The notes beneath the pieces were generated by a model, which saw nothing but the letters and a program-made list of their open reading frames with translations, ran no database searches and was not told the origin of the DNA. Shown here piece after piece: positions 44,233-52,611 of a DNA stretch of 64,000 bases (position 1 is the stretch's first letter; each line of letters starts with the position of its first letter). Both the position numbers and the translations under genes were made by a program. Origin of the DNA: Ndongobacter massiliensis (lineage in GTDB: Bacteria; Bacillota; Clostridia; Tissierellales; Peptoniphilaceae); contig NZ_LT635480.1 of assembly GCF_900120375.1 (NCBI RefSeq), positions 124,001-188,000 on the forward strand, given 5' to 3'.

Positions 44233-46601
44233 TACCGATTTTGTATGAGAAAACAGAAAAAGAATTTGCAACGCTTGGTCTTGGCGTTTTGAACGATTGC
44301 ATTTCCTGCGTGGTCACGGAAGAACGAAACGGGATTTTTGAACTTAAAATGCAATATCCGGCAGATGGAGCACGTTTTTCAGAAATCCAAAAAGAACGAA
44401 TTGTTGTGGTGGACGCAAGCCGGGAATTGCGACGGCAGCGCTTTGTGATTGTACGTATTACGCGTCCGATCAATGGTATAGTCACCGTTTACGGCGAACA
44501 TATCGCACAATACATCACAAAAAACACGACTTTACAGCCCCATGTCCGCTTCTACGGCACCGCGCAACAGGCGCTGACAACGTGGAATAATGCGCTGATG
44601 GGAGAAGAGCGTTTTGACGTATCGTCCAATATCGCGCTTGAAAAAGAAGGTGTATGGACGATTGATAAGGTCGAAAACTCAAGGCGCGCACTGGGCGGCG
44701 TGGAGGGCTCCATACTGGACAATTACGGCGGCGAATATCGCTTTGACAACATGAAAATTGAGCTTTTACAAAGTCGTGGCGAAGATCGAAACGTTGTGAT
44801 CTCGTACGGGAAAAACATCACAAGTCTTGAAGAAGATGAGGATATAACAAACGTCGCGACAAGCATTCAACCGTACGCTTCCGTCCTTGTTGCAGACGAA
44901 AACAGCAACGAACAAAACGAGGTTATCATCACGCTTCCGGAGGGCACCATTGACGCAGAGAACGCGGGGAATTTCGCGCGAAAGAAAACCGTCGTCATGG
45001 ACTTTACAGACGAGGAAATCAAAAGTGAAGCGGCACTTCGTTCGGCGGCTCTTCGGTATGTGAAAGATAGTGGACTCGGGCTTCCAAAAGCGCGCCTGAA
45101 AGTTTCTTTTGTCGATTTATTAAAGACGCTGGAATATAAAGACAGGGCACTTGTGGAGCTCATCGAGCTTTGCGACTTAGTGTACGTATATTTCCCAAAA
45201 TACGGAATCCGAAAAAAAACAAAGGTCATTAAAACGAACTGGGACGTCCTTTTGGAGCAGTACGACACCATTGAACTTGGAACAGAAATGAACCGCTTTT
45301 CATCGGCAATTCCAACCGTTGACGGTCTAAAAAAGCAAGTGGAAAGCGTCCTTGAAAAGCGCACATCTTCTATACTAGAGGCTGGACGAAAGGCGGCGAC
45401 CGATCTTATCAATCGCGGATTTGGCGGTTTTGTTCGCATTTATCCTGATCGGATTCTTATTTTGGACAGCGAAGAGGAAGAAAAGGCGCGCAAGGTTTGG
45501 CAATGGAATAAAAACGGGCTCGGATACAGCGCAAGCGGCGTGAATGGTCCTTATGTGTACGCGTGGACGATGGACGGACAGTTTAACACACAGATGATCG
45601 GCGCGAACAGCATTACCGTAAATCAGCTTTCACCGGACATCGGAAGAAATCTTGATATTACTGGGAACGTCGCTTTTCGTGGCGTTCTTAAGAAAGAAGA
45701 TCTGCCGGACTTGAAAGGGGAGCCGGGACCGCCCGGAAAAGATGGTGCCGATGGTGCGCAAGGCCCACCCGGTAAGGACGGCGCCCCCGGAACACCGGGA
45801 AAAGATGGACTGCCGGGCGAAAAAGGGGATCCGGGAGAACCTGGCGCGCCGGGACAAAATGGCACCGATGGCAAAGACGGGCGCGGGGTTGCGGATGTAC
45901 TGGTGGAGTATGCGACAAGCAGCAGTCAGACAGAGGCGCCAAAGGACGGATGGAGTACAACCATCCCGCAGGTGGAGCTGGGCACCGTCGTATGGGAGCA
46001 CACCAAGACGACCTACAGTGACGGCACAGAGACACTGACGACACCGCAAGCCTTGACCTCGGAGCAGGTGATCGCAGCCCTGCAAAAGGCACTGGAGCAC
46101 GCAGACAAGGCGACGGCGCGGCTACAAAACGAAATCGCCCTTGCCGGCTATGCCGATCAGGCGTATGTGGACGGCGTACTGGACGATCGGGAGAAAAAGC
46201 AGATGGAAGCGCTGCAAGCGCAGCTGGCGGCACTGGATGAGCAAATCCGAGGTTATACCGACAAGGAGCTTAGCGACAGGATCGCCGCCTTTGAGTCGAC
46301 CTTGCAGGACTTACAAAAATATCTTTGGTACGACAGTGAGCACGGCGTACTTGTGCTGGGCGTAAAAGGACGCTATGACGCTATGCGCATGACAAGCGAG
46401 GGGATAAAGTTTTACGGCGGCGGCGATGATACCCCAAAGGCAAATATTGACCGGGAGAAAATGGAGATCCAGCACACCAAAACGCACCGCCTCGATTTTG
46501 TCGATCAGGCAGTGGGCGGAAATCTCATTTACCAGTTTATTACGCGCAAGGTAAACGGCGTGGATCATTTGACCGTCGTCTATGCGGGAGGGGGCGAATA
46601 A
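44229..46601 (+). CDS. Tail-associated baseplate protein (Tal/prophage endopeptidase type) with collagen-like repeats
   Basis: A 790-residue protein. Residues 1-380 are the phage minor structural N-terminal domain (LYEKTEKEFATLGLGVLNDC, and VTVYGEHIAQYITKNTT), which forms the tip below Dit. A collagen-like segment of about 18 Gly-X-Y triplets (GPPGKDGADGAQGPPGKDG and on) lies near residues 497-555 (DNA 45718-45892), followed by a coiled region and a small C-terminal beta domain. ATG 44229 has GGGGGTGG eight bases upstream. Collagen-like stretches occur in many phage fibres and give flexible trimers. Confidence 0.9.
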   Translation: MIPILYEKTEKEFATLGLGVLNDCISCVVTEERNGIFELKMQYPADGARFSEIQKERIVVVDASRELRRQRFVIVRITRPINGIVTVYGEHIAQYITKNTTLQPHVRFYGTAQQALTTWNNALMGEERFDVSSNIALEKEGVWTIDKVENSRRALGGVEGSILDNYGGEYRFDNMKIELLQSRGEDRNVVISYGKNITSLEEDEDITNVATSIQPYASVLVADENSNEQNEVIITLPEGTIDAENAGNFARKKTVVMDFTDEEIKSEAALRSAALRYVKDSGLGLPKARLKVSFVDLLKTLEYKDRALVELIELCDLVYVYFPKYGIRKKTKVIKTNWDVLLEQYDTIELGTEMNRFSSAIPTVDGLKKQVESVLEKRTSSILEAGRKAATDLINRGFGGFVRIYPDRILILDSEEEEKARKVWQWNKNGLGYSASGVNGPYVYAWTMDGQFNTQMIGANSITVNQLSPDIGRNLDITGNVAFRGVLKKEDLPDLKGEPGPPGKDGADGAQGPPGKDGAPGTPGKDGLPGEKGDPGEPGAPGQNGTDGKDGRGVADVLVEYATSSSQTEAPKDGWSTTIPQVELGTVVWEHTKTTYSDGTETLTTPQALTSEQVIAALQKALEHADKATARLQNEIALAGYADQAYVDGVLDDREKKQMEALQAQLAALDEQIRGYTDKELSDRIAAFESTLQDLQKYLWYDSEHGVLVLGVKGRYDAMRMTSEGIKFYGGGDDTPKANIDREKMEIQHTKTHRLDFVDQAVGGNLIYQFITRKVNGVDHLTVVYAGGGE

Positions 46602-48388
46602 TGGCACAATTTACCTACTACGGATCATGGGAAAATGTCGATGTGCGGTATAGCGTATCGCAAAATCAAGCAGCAAATACGACGACAATCACCGCCGACG
46701 CCTATCACCGCAGACCGGGAGCGGGCGGAGGATCGTATAACTATTCGGGTGTCAACTTTGCCTTGACGATTGCTGGCAACACAAAGTCCCGGTCATGGAC
46801 GTGGGACAGCCTGCCATCCGGCGGCGAGCGGCTCATTTTAAGCCACAGCGTTACCATCCCGCACAACTCCGACGGCTCTCATGCGCCTGTGCAAATCTCT
46901 GTATACTGTGCGACGGGGACCTCCTCTCTCGGCACAGTATCGGCGTCACAAAGCGTCGCACTTGCGACAATCCCGCGAGCGGCAACGATGAGCGTTGACA
47001 AGACGACAGTTACCATCGGCGACTATGGTCCGGTGGTAACGATCGATCGGAAAAACGCGTCTTTTAAGCATAAATTGTTCCTAAATCTCAATGGCACGGA
47101 TAAGAGATACTACTATCCATACGATATTCCATCCGGACTCGGAACAACAACGATACAGTTTAATCCGCCGATGTGGCTCTGTGAGTGGACACCAGACGCG
47201 GAAGCGATGATTTGTACACTTGGCGTCTACACGTATCAAGCGGATGGCACAACGCCTGTTGGAGCGACCGGAGTGAATATCCGGCTCGAAGTCCCTGCAA
47301 GTGTACGCCCGACCATAAAATCTCACGAAGCAAAGCCTGTTGAAAAGGACGTCGATGGGGAGTACTGGCAAAATCACACGCTTGCCGCTATCTGTTTTGA
47401 GTGGGGGCTGTGGAGATCTGATCAACTCTTTGGCGCACAGGTTAGCACCGTGCAGGTATTTGCCGACGCATACTCTGTGACCTATACAAGAGCGCGCAAT
47501 CCAGATCTCTTTAAGGCGGATGGGAAAGGCATCGACTCAAATTTTACAACGCGGCAAGCGGGACTGCGCGGCTATAAGATTGTGCTGACCGATACGCGCG
47601 GGCGCACGGCGGTTGCCGAGGGCACCTACCCGGTACTCTCCTACCATACGCCGATCATCCGCTCTTTTACGACCGAGCGCTGCGACGCCGCGGGGAACCC
47701 CAATGCGTCTGGAAGCTACGTCAAGGCAACTTTTGATGTGGAGATCAAAGACCTACCAAAAAACGCCGGGACACTTACTATCAAGCGCGGCAATTCGGTC
47801 GACCTTACCTTATCGCTTGGCGGCGCGTCTCCGTATAAGTATCAAACATCGCGGCAGATCGTCAATGTCACGCCCGATTCCGCGCACGAATTTATCCTTG
47901 AGGTACGCGATCATGCGGGCAATGTTGCGACCTATACATCCTATGTTGGCAAAGGCTATGTCATCATGGACTTTTGCCCGGACGGGGCAGGCATCGGGGA
48001 GACCGCGGAGCGGGAAACCGTGAGTTTACGCAGCGGAGATTATCGTATCGCGGTGACAAAAAGAGGGATTGAAGCGCAGCGCTATCAGGCGGGAGCATTA
48101 GTAAAAAAAGCCGATCTCCTGGCGCTTGCAGGATTCCGCGCCTTTAAGATCACAAAAACAATCCAAGGCGGATATATCAATCTTACCAACGCGGACTTGG
48201 GAATCGGACAAGACGAGTCAAAAAATTACGTATGGGGGATCCAGCCTGTGTATGTGCCGGACGCGGGCATTATGTATACGACAATCCAGATTAAGCCGCA
48301 TGGCATGTACGTGTATATACGTAGTGAGCTGCCGAGCCAGCGCCCACCGGACGGACTCAATATCACGCTAAACATCATGCGATTTTAG
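46601..48388 (+). CDS. DUF859-type phage minor structural protein (baseplate/receptor-binding)
   Basis: A 595-residue beta-rich protein starting MAQFTYYGSWENVDVRYSVS. The N-terminal half has the DUF859 pattern (SLPSGGERLILSHSVTIPHN, then DGSHAPVQISVYC). Later come Ig-like repeats (KATFDVEIKDLPKNAGTLTI) and VIMDFCPDGAGIGETAERET. These proteins follow Tal in streptococcal and related phages and are thought to be part of the adsorption apparatus. Its start overlaps the Tal stop by one base (TAATG). Confidence 0.87.
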   Translation: MAQFTYYGSWENVDVRYSVSQNQAANTTTITADAYHRRPGAGGGSYNYSGVNFALTIAGNTKSRSWTWDSLPSGGERLILSHSVTIPHNSDGSHAPVQISVYCATGTSSLGTVSASQSVALATIPRAATMSVDKTTVTIGDYGPVVTIDRKNASFKHKLFLNLNGTDKRYYYPYDIPSGLGTTTIQFNPPMWLCEWTPDAEAMICTLGVYTYQADGTTPVGATGVNIRLEVPASVRPTIKSHEAKPVEKDVDGEYWQNHTLAAICFEWGLWRSDQLFGAQVSTVQVFADAYSVTYTRARNPDLFKADGKGIDSNFTTRQAGLRGYKIVLTDTRGRTAVAEGTYPVLSYHTPIIRSFTTERCDAAGNPNASGSYVKATFDVEIKDLPKNAGTLTIKRGNSVDLTLSLGGASPYKYQTSRQIVNVTPDSAHEFILEVRDHAGNVATYTSYVGKGYVIMDFCPDGAGIGETAERETVSLRSGDYRIAVTKRGIEAQRYQAGALVKKADLLALAGFRAFKITKTIQGGYINLTNADLGIGQDESKNYVWGIQPVYVPDAGIMYTTIQIKPHGMYVYIRSELPSQRPPDGLNITLNIMRF

Positions 48389-48396
48389 GAGGAAAT

Positions 48397-48630
48397 ATGA
48401 ATATCCAAGAAGTCAAAGACCAAAAAGAGCGCCTGCGGCAGGTGCGCGAAGAGGAGCAGGCGGCGCTATCCGATCTCTATGTCGAGGTTGCCGCCGCGGA
48501 AGCAAAAGCCGGGGAAGTGCGCAAAAAGGCGACCGCAAAAAGCGAGCAGATCGCCGCGATTGATCAGGCGCTTTTGCGCTTACAAATTGCCGAGGAGGTG
48601 ATGATCGCACCGGCTGGAGAAGGAGAGTAG
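48397..48630 (+). CDS. Small coiled-coil phage protein
   Basis: A 77-residue, almost fully helical and charged protein (NIQEVKDQKERLRQVREEEQ and on) with heptad-like spacing, ending EEVMIAPAGEGE. TAGGAGGAAAT precedes ATG 48397. It stands between the baseplate and lysis genes. Unknown function. Confidence 0.7.
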   Translation: MNIQEVKDQKERLRQVREEEQAALSDLYVEVAAAEAKAGEVRKKATAKSEQIAAIDQALLRLQIAEEVMIAPAGEGE

Positions 48631-48631
48631 T

Positions 48632-49066
48632 ATGCAAGAGTTAAGTACATTAGTCGGACTCGATCAGGCGATATCTACGCTGCTATCGCTGGCGTGGATT
48701 GTGGTGATAATCCTTGTCGTAAAGCACGCGCCGCACTGGATTGAGCGCTTTATGGAAATATCCAAAGAAATGACACGCGCGCTAGAGCGTCAGTCGCAAG
48801 TGACCGAGCGCAATAGCACGTTGATGGAAAAAACGGAGGACACGCACGCGGGAATGACTACCGTGATATCCGAGCAGACGCGCGAGGTGCAAGCGCTGCG
48901 GGAAGTCATCAAGACGATGGAGGAGATCACTGCCCGCGTCGATAAAAAAACGGACGAACTCAACATACAGGGAAACAGCGTCAAAGAGTTAAGCAAGGAG
49001 CAAACCCGGATTTTGAAAGAGTTATACAAGGAATTTACGGGCAAACCCTATGCGGACTCTTTTTAG
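48632..49066 (+). CDS. Membrane-anchored coiled-coil protein, lysis region
   Basis: A 144-residue protein with one N-terminal transmembrane helix (about residues 15-33, LLSLAWIVVIILVVK), then a long amphipathic coiled coil (MTRALERQSQVTERNSTLME and on). This layout is like phage proteins of the XhlA kind encoded before the endolysin and holin, but the order (anchor at the N-terminus) differs. The role is inferred from position. The 210 bp behind it before the amidase contain no supported gene. Confidence 0.7.
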   Translation: MQELSTLVGLDQAISTLLSLAWIVVIILVVKHAPHWIERFMEISKEMTRALERQSQVTERNSTLMEKTEDTHAGMTTVISEQTREVQALREVIKTMEEITARVDKKTDELNIQGNSVKELSKEQTRILKELYKEFTGKPYADSF

Positions 49067-49277
49067 CGCGGACGGCTAAAAAAACGAGGCGGCACAATCA
49101 AAAATAACGCGATTAAACATGCGAACGCGACCAATTACACCTATTTGCTCGCAAAACGAAAAAATGAGCGTGTTAGCCGCCTTAGCGCGGAAATCGCTGT
49201 TTTTTGCACACGTACAAACTAAAAAATCGGGAAAAAGGCGCTTCGGCGTCTATTTTTATGCAAAAAAGGAGGAAAAA

Positions 49278-50258
49278 ATGGCATATCAATACATCGACAA
49301 AGGGCGTGCGCGTAGTTACGACGTCGGACGCGGCGGCAAAAAGATTGACCGCATTGTCATCCATCACTGGGGCACGCGCGGGCAGCAATTTGAGAGTGTA
49401 ATCCATTGGTTTTTATACGACGCACCAACATCGGCGCACTACGTCGCGGAGGCGGGGCGTGTCCAAAAGGTCGTGGACGAGTCAGACACCGCATGGCACG
49501 CTGGAATCTATGATATCAATCAAAGATCGATCGGCATTGAGTGTCGCCCGGAAGCAACCGATGGGGACTATGAGACGGTCGGGGAGCTTGTCTGCGATAT
49601 TTGGCGCAGACACGGCAAAATCCCCCTTACACGTCACAAAGACTACGTCGCAACGGACTGTCCGGGTGCATATGATATCGAGCGGATTCGCCGCATTGCA
49701 GAAAAGTATTACACCGGAGCGGCACCGCGCGACACGCTGCCCAAAGACACCGTGCCAAAGCCGAAACTCTTACGCGTACAAGTCGGGGCATACCACGTGC
49801 CAGAAAATGCCGATGCAATGCAAAAAAAGCTGAAAGAGCGTGGCTATGATACGTACCTCAAAGAGTCGGGCGGACTCTACCGCGTGCAGGTGGGAGCCTA
49901 TAAAGACGTAAAAAATGCCGCAAAAATGGCGGAGAAGCTTCGTGCAGATGGCTTTAACACCTACATTGTGGGAAAAGGCATACCCGACAAGGAAAAAGGC
50001 ATCGACGGCGTATCCGGCTATCCGGAGACGGGAACCTTTTATCCGGACGATGTTATCAATGTTCGCCGAGCACCCTCGACGGACGGCGAAGTCGTCGCAC
50101 AGTACCATCCGGGCGAATCCGTGACCTATGACAGCGTCTATATCACGGGCGGCTATGTTTGGATTAGCTACATCGGAGCAAGCGGCAAGCGCAACTATAT
50201 GGCGTGCAGGACGTATAGTAATGGCGTTCGCGGCGCACTCTGGGGGCATATCGAGTAA
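49278..50258 (+). CDS. N-acetylmuramoyl-L-alanine amidase (endolysin) with SPOR and SH3 domains
   Basis: A 326-residue lysin. The Amidase_2 domain (residues about 1-150) has the zinc ligands in IVIHHWG (H29/H30), a later His in LTRHKDY and Cys in TDCPGAYD. Two SPOR-like repeats follow ([20 protein letters not shown], then [20 protein letters not shown]), which bind glycan strands. A C-terminal SH3b-like domain has [23 protein letters not shown] 49278 has AAGGAGGAAAAA upstream. It degrades host peptidoglycan at the end of the lytic cycle. Confidence 0.93.
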   Translation: MAYQYIDKGRARSYDVGRGGKKIDRIVIHHWGTRGQQFESVIHWFLYDAPTSAHYVAEAGRVQKVVDESDTAWHAGIYDINQRSIGIECRPEATDGDYETVGELVCDIWRRHGKIPLTRHKDYVATDCPGAYDIERIRRIAEKYYTGAAPRDTLPKDTVPKPKLLRVQVGAYHVPENADAMQKKLKERGYDTYLKESGGLYRVQVGAYKDVKNAAKMAEKLRADGFNTYIVGKGIPDKEKGIDGVSGYPETGTFYPDDVINVRRAPSTDGEVVAQYHPGESVTYDSVYITGGYVWISYIGASGKRNYMACRTYSNGVRGALWGHIE

Positions 50259-50276
50259 AAAGGAGAGGAGGAAAAA

Positions 50277-50522
50277 ATGGAGCAAATAACAATGTTGGGA
50301 CTCTCGGCGATCGTCGTCGGACTGGTCGAGGTGGTAAAGCGTATCGGACTGCCTGATCGCGTGGCGCCTATAGCGGCGCTTGCAATCGGTATCTGTATAG
50401 CCTTTATCGGCAAAACATGGCTACCCACGCAGGGAGCAGCGGATATCATCTTGTACGGGCTTATCATGGGTCTGTCCTCGATGGGGCTGTACTCCGGCGG
50501 ACGAGCTATCACAGAGAAGTAA
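50277..50522 (+). CDS. Holin-like membrane protein
   Basis: An 81-residue protein with two to three hydrophobic helices (TMLGLSAIVVGLVEVVKRIG, APIAALAIGICIAFIGKTWL, LYGLIMGLSSMGLYSGGRA). It follows the endolysin by 18 bp with GGAGAGGAGG upstream. Size and position fit a phage holin that opens the membrane for the amidase. A terminator ends the late operon 50 bp downstream. Confidence 0.83.
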   Translation: MEQITMLGLSAIVVGLVEVVKRIGLPDRVAPIAALAIGICIAFIGKTWLPTQGAADIILYGLIMGLSSMGLYSGGRAITEK

Positions 50523-50572
50523 AAATATTACCATAGGCGAAACAAGCTGGGATAAAAACTACACATAAAATT

Positions 50573-50600
50573 AGCCGCTCCTTGTGGGCGGCTTTTTTTG
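50573..50600 (+). terminator. terminator of the late operon
   Basis: AGCCGC (50573-50578) with GCGGCT (50588-50593), loop of nine bases, then TTTTTTT. Confidence 0.9.
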
Positions 50601-50633
50601 TTGGAAAAATCCAAACAAAATCAAAAAGAATAG

Positions 50634-50662
50634 TTGACAGGTTATAAAGCATGCGGTATAAT
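50634..50662 (+). promoter_or_regulatory. strong promoter for the small right-end genes
   Basis: Perfect TTGACA (50634-50639), 17 bp spacing, perfect TATAAT (50657-50662), the best promoter in the prophage. It lies behind the late terminator, so it should work in the lysogen, independent of the late genes. Confidence 0.92.
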
Positions 50663-50689
50663 ATAAGCATAGAGAGGGGGTGAGAAAAT

Positions 50690-50788
50690 GTGGAATTGAT
50701 AACAAAAATAGTTGAGTTGGCAACAGCAATCATTGGACTTCTCACGGCCATAGTGATTATGCACAACTCAACTAAGAGCGGGGAATAA
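50690..50788 (+). CDS. 32-residue hydrophobic peptide, candidate type I toxin / holin-like toxin
   Basis: The peptide ELITKIVELATAIIGLLTAI (residues 2-21), then VIMHNSTKSGE, is one transmembrane helix with a polar tail. It starts at GTG 50690, behind AGAGAGGGGGTGAG. The overlapping ATG at 50688 stops after three codons and is not used. The stop codon falls in the loop of a perfect 8-bp hairpin (50778-50796). A perfect-consensus promoter, tiny hydrophobic product and strong mRNA structure resemble TxpA/BsrG-like type I toxins of Firmicutes prophages. No antisense antitoxin promoter is obvious by eye. Confidence 0.6.
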   Translation: MELITKIVELATAIIGLLTAIVIMHNSTKSGE

Positions 50789-50811
50789 TTCCCCGCCCCC
50801 TTTTCAGGGGG
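50778..50811 (+). terminator. double hairpin at the end of the toxin-like gene
   Basis: GCGGGGAA-TAA-TTCCCCGC (50778-50796), directly followed by CCCCC-TTTTCA-GGGGG (50796-50811). The T-run is only four long, so it may act as a stability or attenuation element rather than a strict terminator. Confidence 0.6.
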
Positions 50812-50841
50812 TAATTAAAGTATACAAATTCCACAGAAACT

Positions 50842-50934
50842 ATGCAAATAATTGATTTACTAAAAAGTTTGATGTGGCTTGCGACTTTTAGCATTTTGCT
50901 GCTTGTCGCGATTTATCAAGGAAAGGAGAGATAA
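50842..50934 (+). CDS. 30-residue hydrophobic peptide
   Basis: The peptide is MQIIDLLKSLMWLATFSILL, then LVAIYQGKER: one transmembrane helix and a charged tail. It ends directly before ATG 50935 (TAAATG). The start lacks a good ribosome binding site, so it may be translated weakly or serve only as leader for the next gene. Similar in kind to the peptide at 50690. Confidence 0.4.
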   Translation: MQIIDLLKSLMWLATFSILLLVAIYQGKER

Positions 50935-51138
50935 ATGAAAGAAAACAAGACATCGGAAGCACAACTTCGCGCTTCAAAAGCGTGGGCACAAAGGAATCGA
51001 GAAAAGGCATCGCGCGGTTCTGCCTTGCGCACAGCGCGCGCCTTCATCCGAAACAAAGCAGAATTTTCTGAGTTAGATGAATTTGAGTCTCTCATCCAGG
51101 AAAGGCGCGCCGTGCTGCAAGAAAAAGCGGGGGAATAA
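50935..51138 (+). CDS. Small basic phage protein
   Basis: A 67-residue, highly charged helical protein: ENKTSEAQLRASKAWAQRNR, then EKASRGSALRTARAFIRNKA. AAGGAGAGATAA precedes ATG 50935. The start resembles a group of short phage/ICE proteins that may bind DNA, but the fold is not clear. A terminator follows. Confidence 0.65.
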   Translation: MKENKTSEAQLRASKAWAQRNREKASRGSALRTARAFIRNKAEFSELDEFESLIQERRAVLQEKAGE

Positions 51139-51150
51139 TCCTCCGCTTTT
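51123..51150 (+). terminator. terminator at the right end of the prophage
   Basis: AAAGCGGGG-type arm (51124-51132) pairs with CTCCGCTTT (51141-51149) with one G-U pair; the stop codon of the last gene lies in the loop, and a short T-run follows. Confidence 0.75.
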
Positions 51151-51159
51151 CCGAGATAT

Positions 51160-51182
51160 TTTGTCCCCTTTTTGTCCCCAGT
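51160..51182 (+). repeat. probable integrase arm sites (right)
   Basis: TTTGTCCCCAGT (51171-51182) exactly matches the two tandem copies beside int at 14846-14869; a truncated copy TTTGTCCCC (51160-51168) precedes it. It lies about 115 bp from attR. No other gene is seen between 51139 and 51297. Confidence 0.65.
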
Positions 51183-51297
51183 ACGTTTCAAAAACCGCAA
51201 AATCCAAGAAGAACGAATGTTCGACATAGCGAGACAAACGGCTAATTTTCAACGCTTTCATGGTGTTGAGAAAACTATGGTTTTTTGCAAAAATTTT

Positions 51298-51342
51298 CTA
51301 CGGACCAGAAGGCCTGGGGTTCGAATCCTCAATGGCACGCCA
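51298..51342 (+). repeat. attR core (45 bp, tRNA-Arg 3' fragment)
   Basis: Identical to 14731-14775. It is only the 3' end of the tRNA (from within the anticodon loop to CCA) and is not a functional gene. Confidence 0.95.
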
Positions 51343-51397
51343 TAATATTTCCCATCATTCCGATCGAGTCCGATATGGGGTGATGGGGCAGGAAAAT

Positions 51398-51426
51398 GCA
51401 GGTTTGCGAAAGCCTGCTTTTTCTTT
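51398..51426 (+). terminator. original terminator of the tRNA-Arg operon
   Basis: GCAGGTTT (51398-51405) with AAGCCTGC (51410-51417), loop GCGA, then six T. It lies 55 bp after attR, so before phage insertion it ended the tRNA array; the prophage has moved it 36.6 kb away. Confidence 0.8.
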
Positions 51427-51490
51427 TGTTCCGATACAGTACGACGGAATCCGTATCAACCGTAACAAAAGTTGTAGCAAGCCGGCATAA

Positions 51491-51531
51491 AAAAGGAGCT
51501 GTATCGAACGATTTTCTCGTTCCGATACAGC
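51491..51531 (-). terminator. terminator of the lipoprotein gene
   Basis: GCTGTATCG (51498-51506) pairs with CGATACAGC (51523-51531), with a second ACGA/TCGT pairing inside. Read on the minus strand it runs into TCCTTTTTT, so it ends the lipoprotein transcript coming from the right. The 55 bp between it and the gene hold nothing else. Confidence 0.75.
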
Positions 51532-51586
51532 CCTTAGGTCCGACTTTAAGGGAAGCTCATTCTGTCACCGCCCCTTTTTTATTTGC

Positions 51587-52204
51587 TTATTGAGGATTAT
51601 TTACATCTTCAATTATGTGAGTGAAGCATACGGAGTCTAGTGAGAAAACCTCTGTCAACTCTAACTCAAGGGGCTTTGACATGTCAGCAATTCCAACGGC
51701 TCCTTCAATATCCGTAAGCGTGGCTCCGCTTTTTACATTCTTTTGCCCGATACTTAGATCGACGTCGTCAGCCATGAAAACGTCATCCGTTTCTACACCA
51801 TCTTGGTAGCCAGTGAGGTTGAATGTCATAAACGGCATTTCAGATTCACTAGATCCGTTCGTCCAATCATAGACATATTTAAGAGCCGGGTTTTCATCGT
51901 AATCTTTAATTAATTCAAAAGATTTAATGGTAATGGTATAGTCACCCAGTTGAATGGGCTTACCGAGCTCAAAGGTAGAGGACTGCGCGACTTCGGACGA
52001 AGCTTTTTCGGACGCTTCCGACGCCACCGCTTGAGACTCTGACGAAGCTTTTTCAGATTCTTCCGACGCCGCCGCTTGAGACTCTGCGGAACTCACCTCA
52101 GAAGATTTCGCTGGCTCTTCGGAAGCACTTTTTTGGCCTCCCCCAGAGCTGCAAGCCGTCAAGAGAAGAGCGGCGGCTAAAATTAGTGCAAAATTTTTTT
52201 TCAT
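51587..52204 (-). CDS. Lipoprotein with Ser/Glu/Ala repeats and DUF5067-like domain
   Basis: A 205-residue surface lipoprotein. The signal peptide MKKNFALILAAALLLTACSS has a lipobox LTAC with lipidated Cys at residue 18. Residues about 25-75 are a low-complexity linker of imperfect repeats (SSAESQAAASEESEKASSES). From about residue 78, a beta-rich domain (FELGKPIQLGDYTITIKSFE) follows the pattern of DUF5067/DUF4352 Ig-like domains of lipoproteins. GGAGGAAAGAAG precedes ATG 52204. Function unknown; it is host DNA next to attR. Confidence 0.87.
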   Translation of the reverse strand: MKKNFALILAAALLLTACSSGGGQKSASEEPAKSSEVSSAESQAAASEESEKASSESQAVASEASEKASSEVAQSSTFELGKPIQLGDYTITIKSFELIKDYDENPALKYVYDWTNGSSESEMPFMTFNLTGYQDGVETDDVFMADDVDLSIGQKNVKSGATLTDIEGAVGIADMSKPLELELTEVFSLDSVCFTHIIEDVNNPQ

Positions 52205-52611
52205 TCTTCTTTCCTCCTAGAATATTGTGTGAAATGCGGTGACATTAACACCTCGACAAAAGGTTTCAGCTTCCGGAATAGGTCATGAGATACTTCTCCG
52301 GCATCCTACTCTTATTATGCAAATACTATCAAAAAATCTCATATGAATCAAATTCAGAAAAAGTAGAAAAGAGTTCTGTACAGATACCATTGATTCATAA
52401 AGAGCGGAAGGGGTAGAGATGTGGTTGATTTACGGGTGGACCTTTCGGCCATGAACTTTATAGCAGGGGAAAGCCCGTGGCAGGAAAGTAAAGTCGATGG
52501 GATCTAATTGTCAAAACAGCCGCTCCGGTTTTTTTAGAAAAAATGTGTATTTTCGTTAGTCTTTGGCATATTATTGGAATCGCGAGAGTCAAGAAATGAG
52601 GAGTTATTGAG
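52205..52611. other. intergenic region between lipoprotein and HAD genes
   Basis: About 400 bp between divergent genes. I see no supported gene, RNA or clear hairpin with a T-run. An A/T-rich stretch at 52310-52390 and another at 52535-52600 probably hold the promoters of the two flanking genes, but no box pair is convincing. Confidence 0.5.

Larger units (their letters stand above)
14731..51342. mobile_element. complete siphovirus-type prophage (about 36.6 kb)
   Basis: The element is bounded by a 45-bp direct repeat of the tRNA-Arg 3' end. A tyrosine integrase lies next to the tRNA, and all modules are present in the usual order: lysogeny (ImmA, ImmR, Cro), small regulators, recombination and replication, late regulator, TerS/TerL, portal, head, connector, tail, baseplate, endolysin, holin, accessory right end. 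No structural gene is visibly broken, so it may be inducible. The structural genes resemble those of the A118/TP901-1 style Firmicutes phages (family-level judgement). Confidence 0.97.

Noticed and set aside
46601-46998. Short frames inside the baseplate genes (e.g. 45742-46038, 46795-46998)
   Set aside because: They are out-of-frame shadows of the large structural genes without ribosome binding sites.
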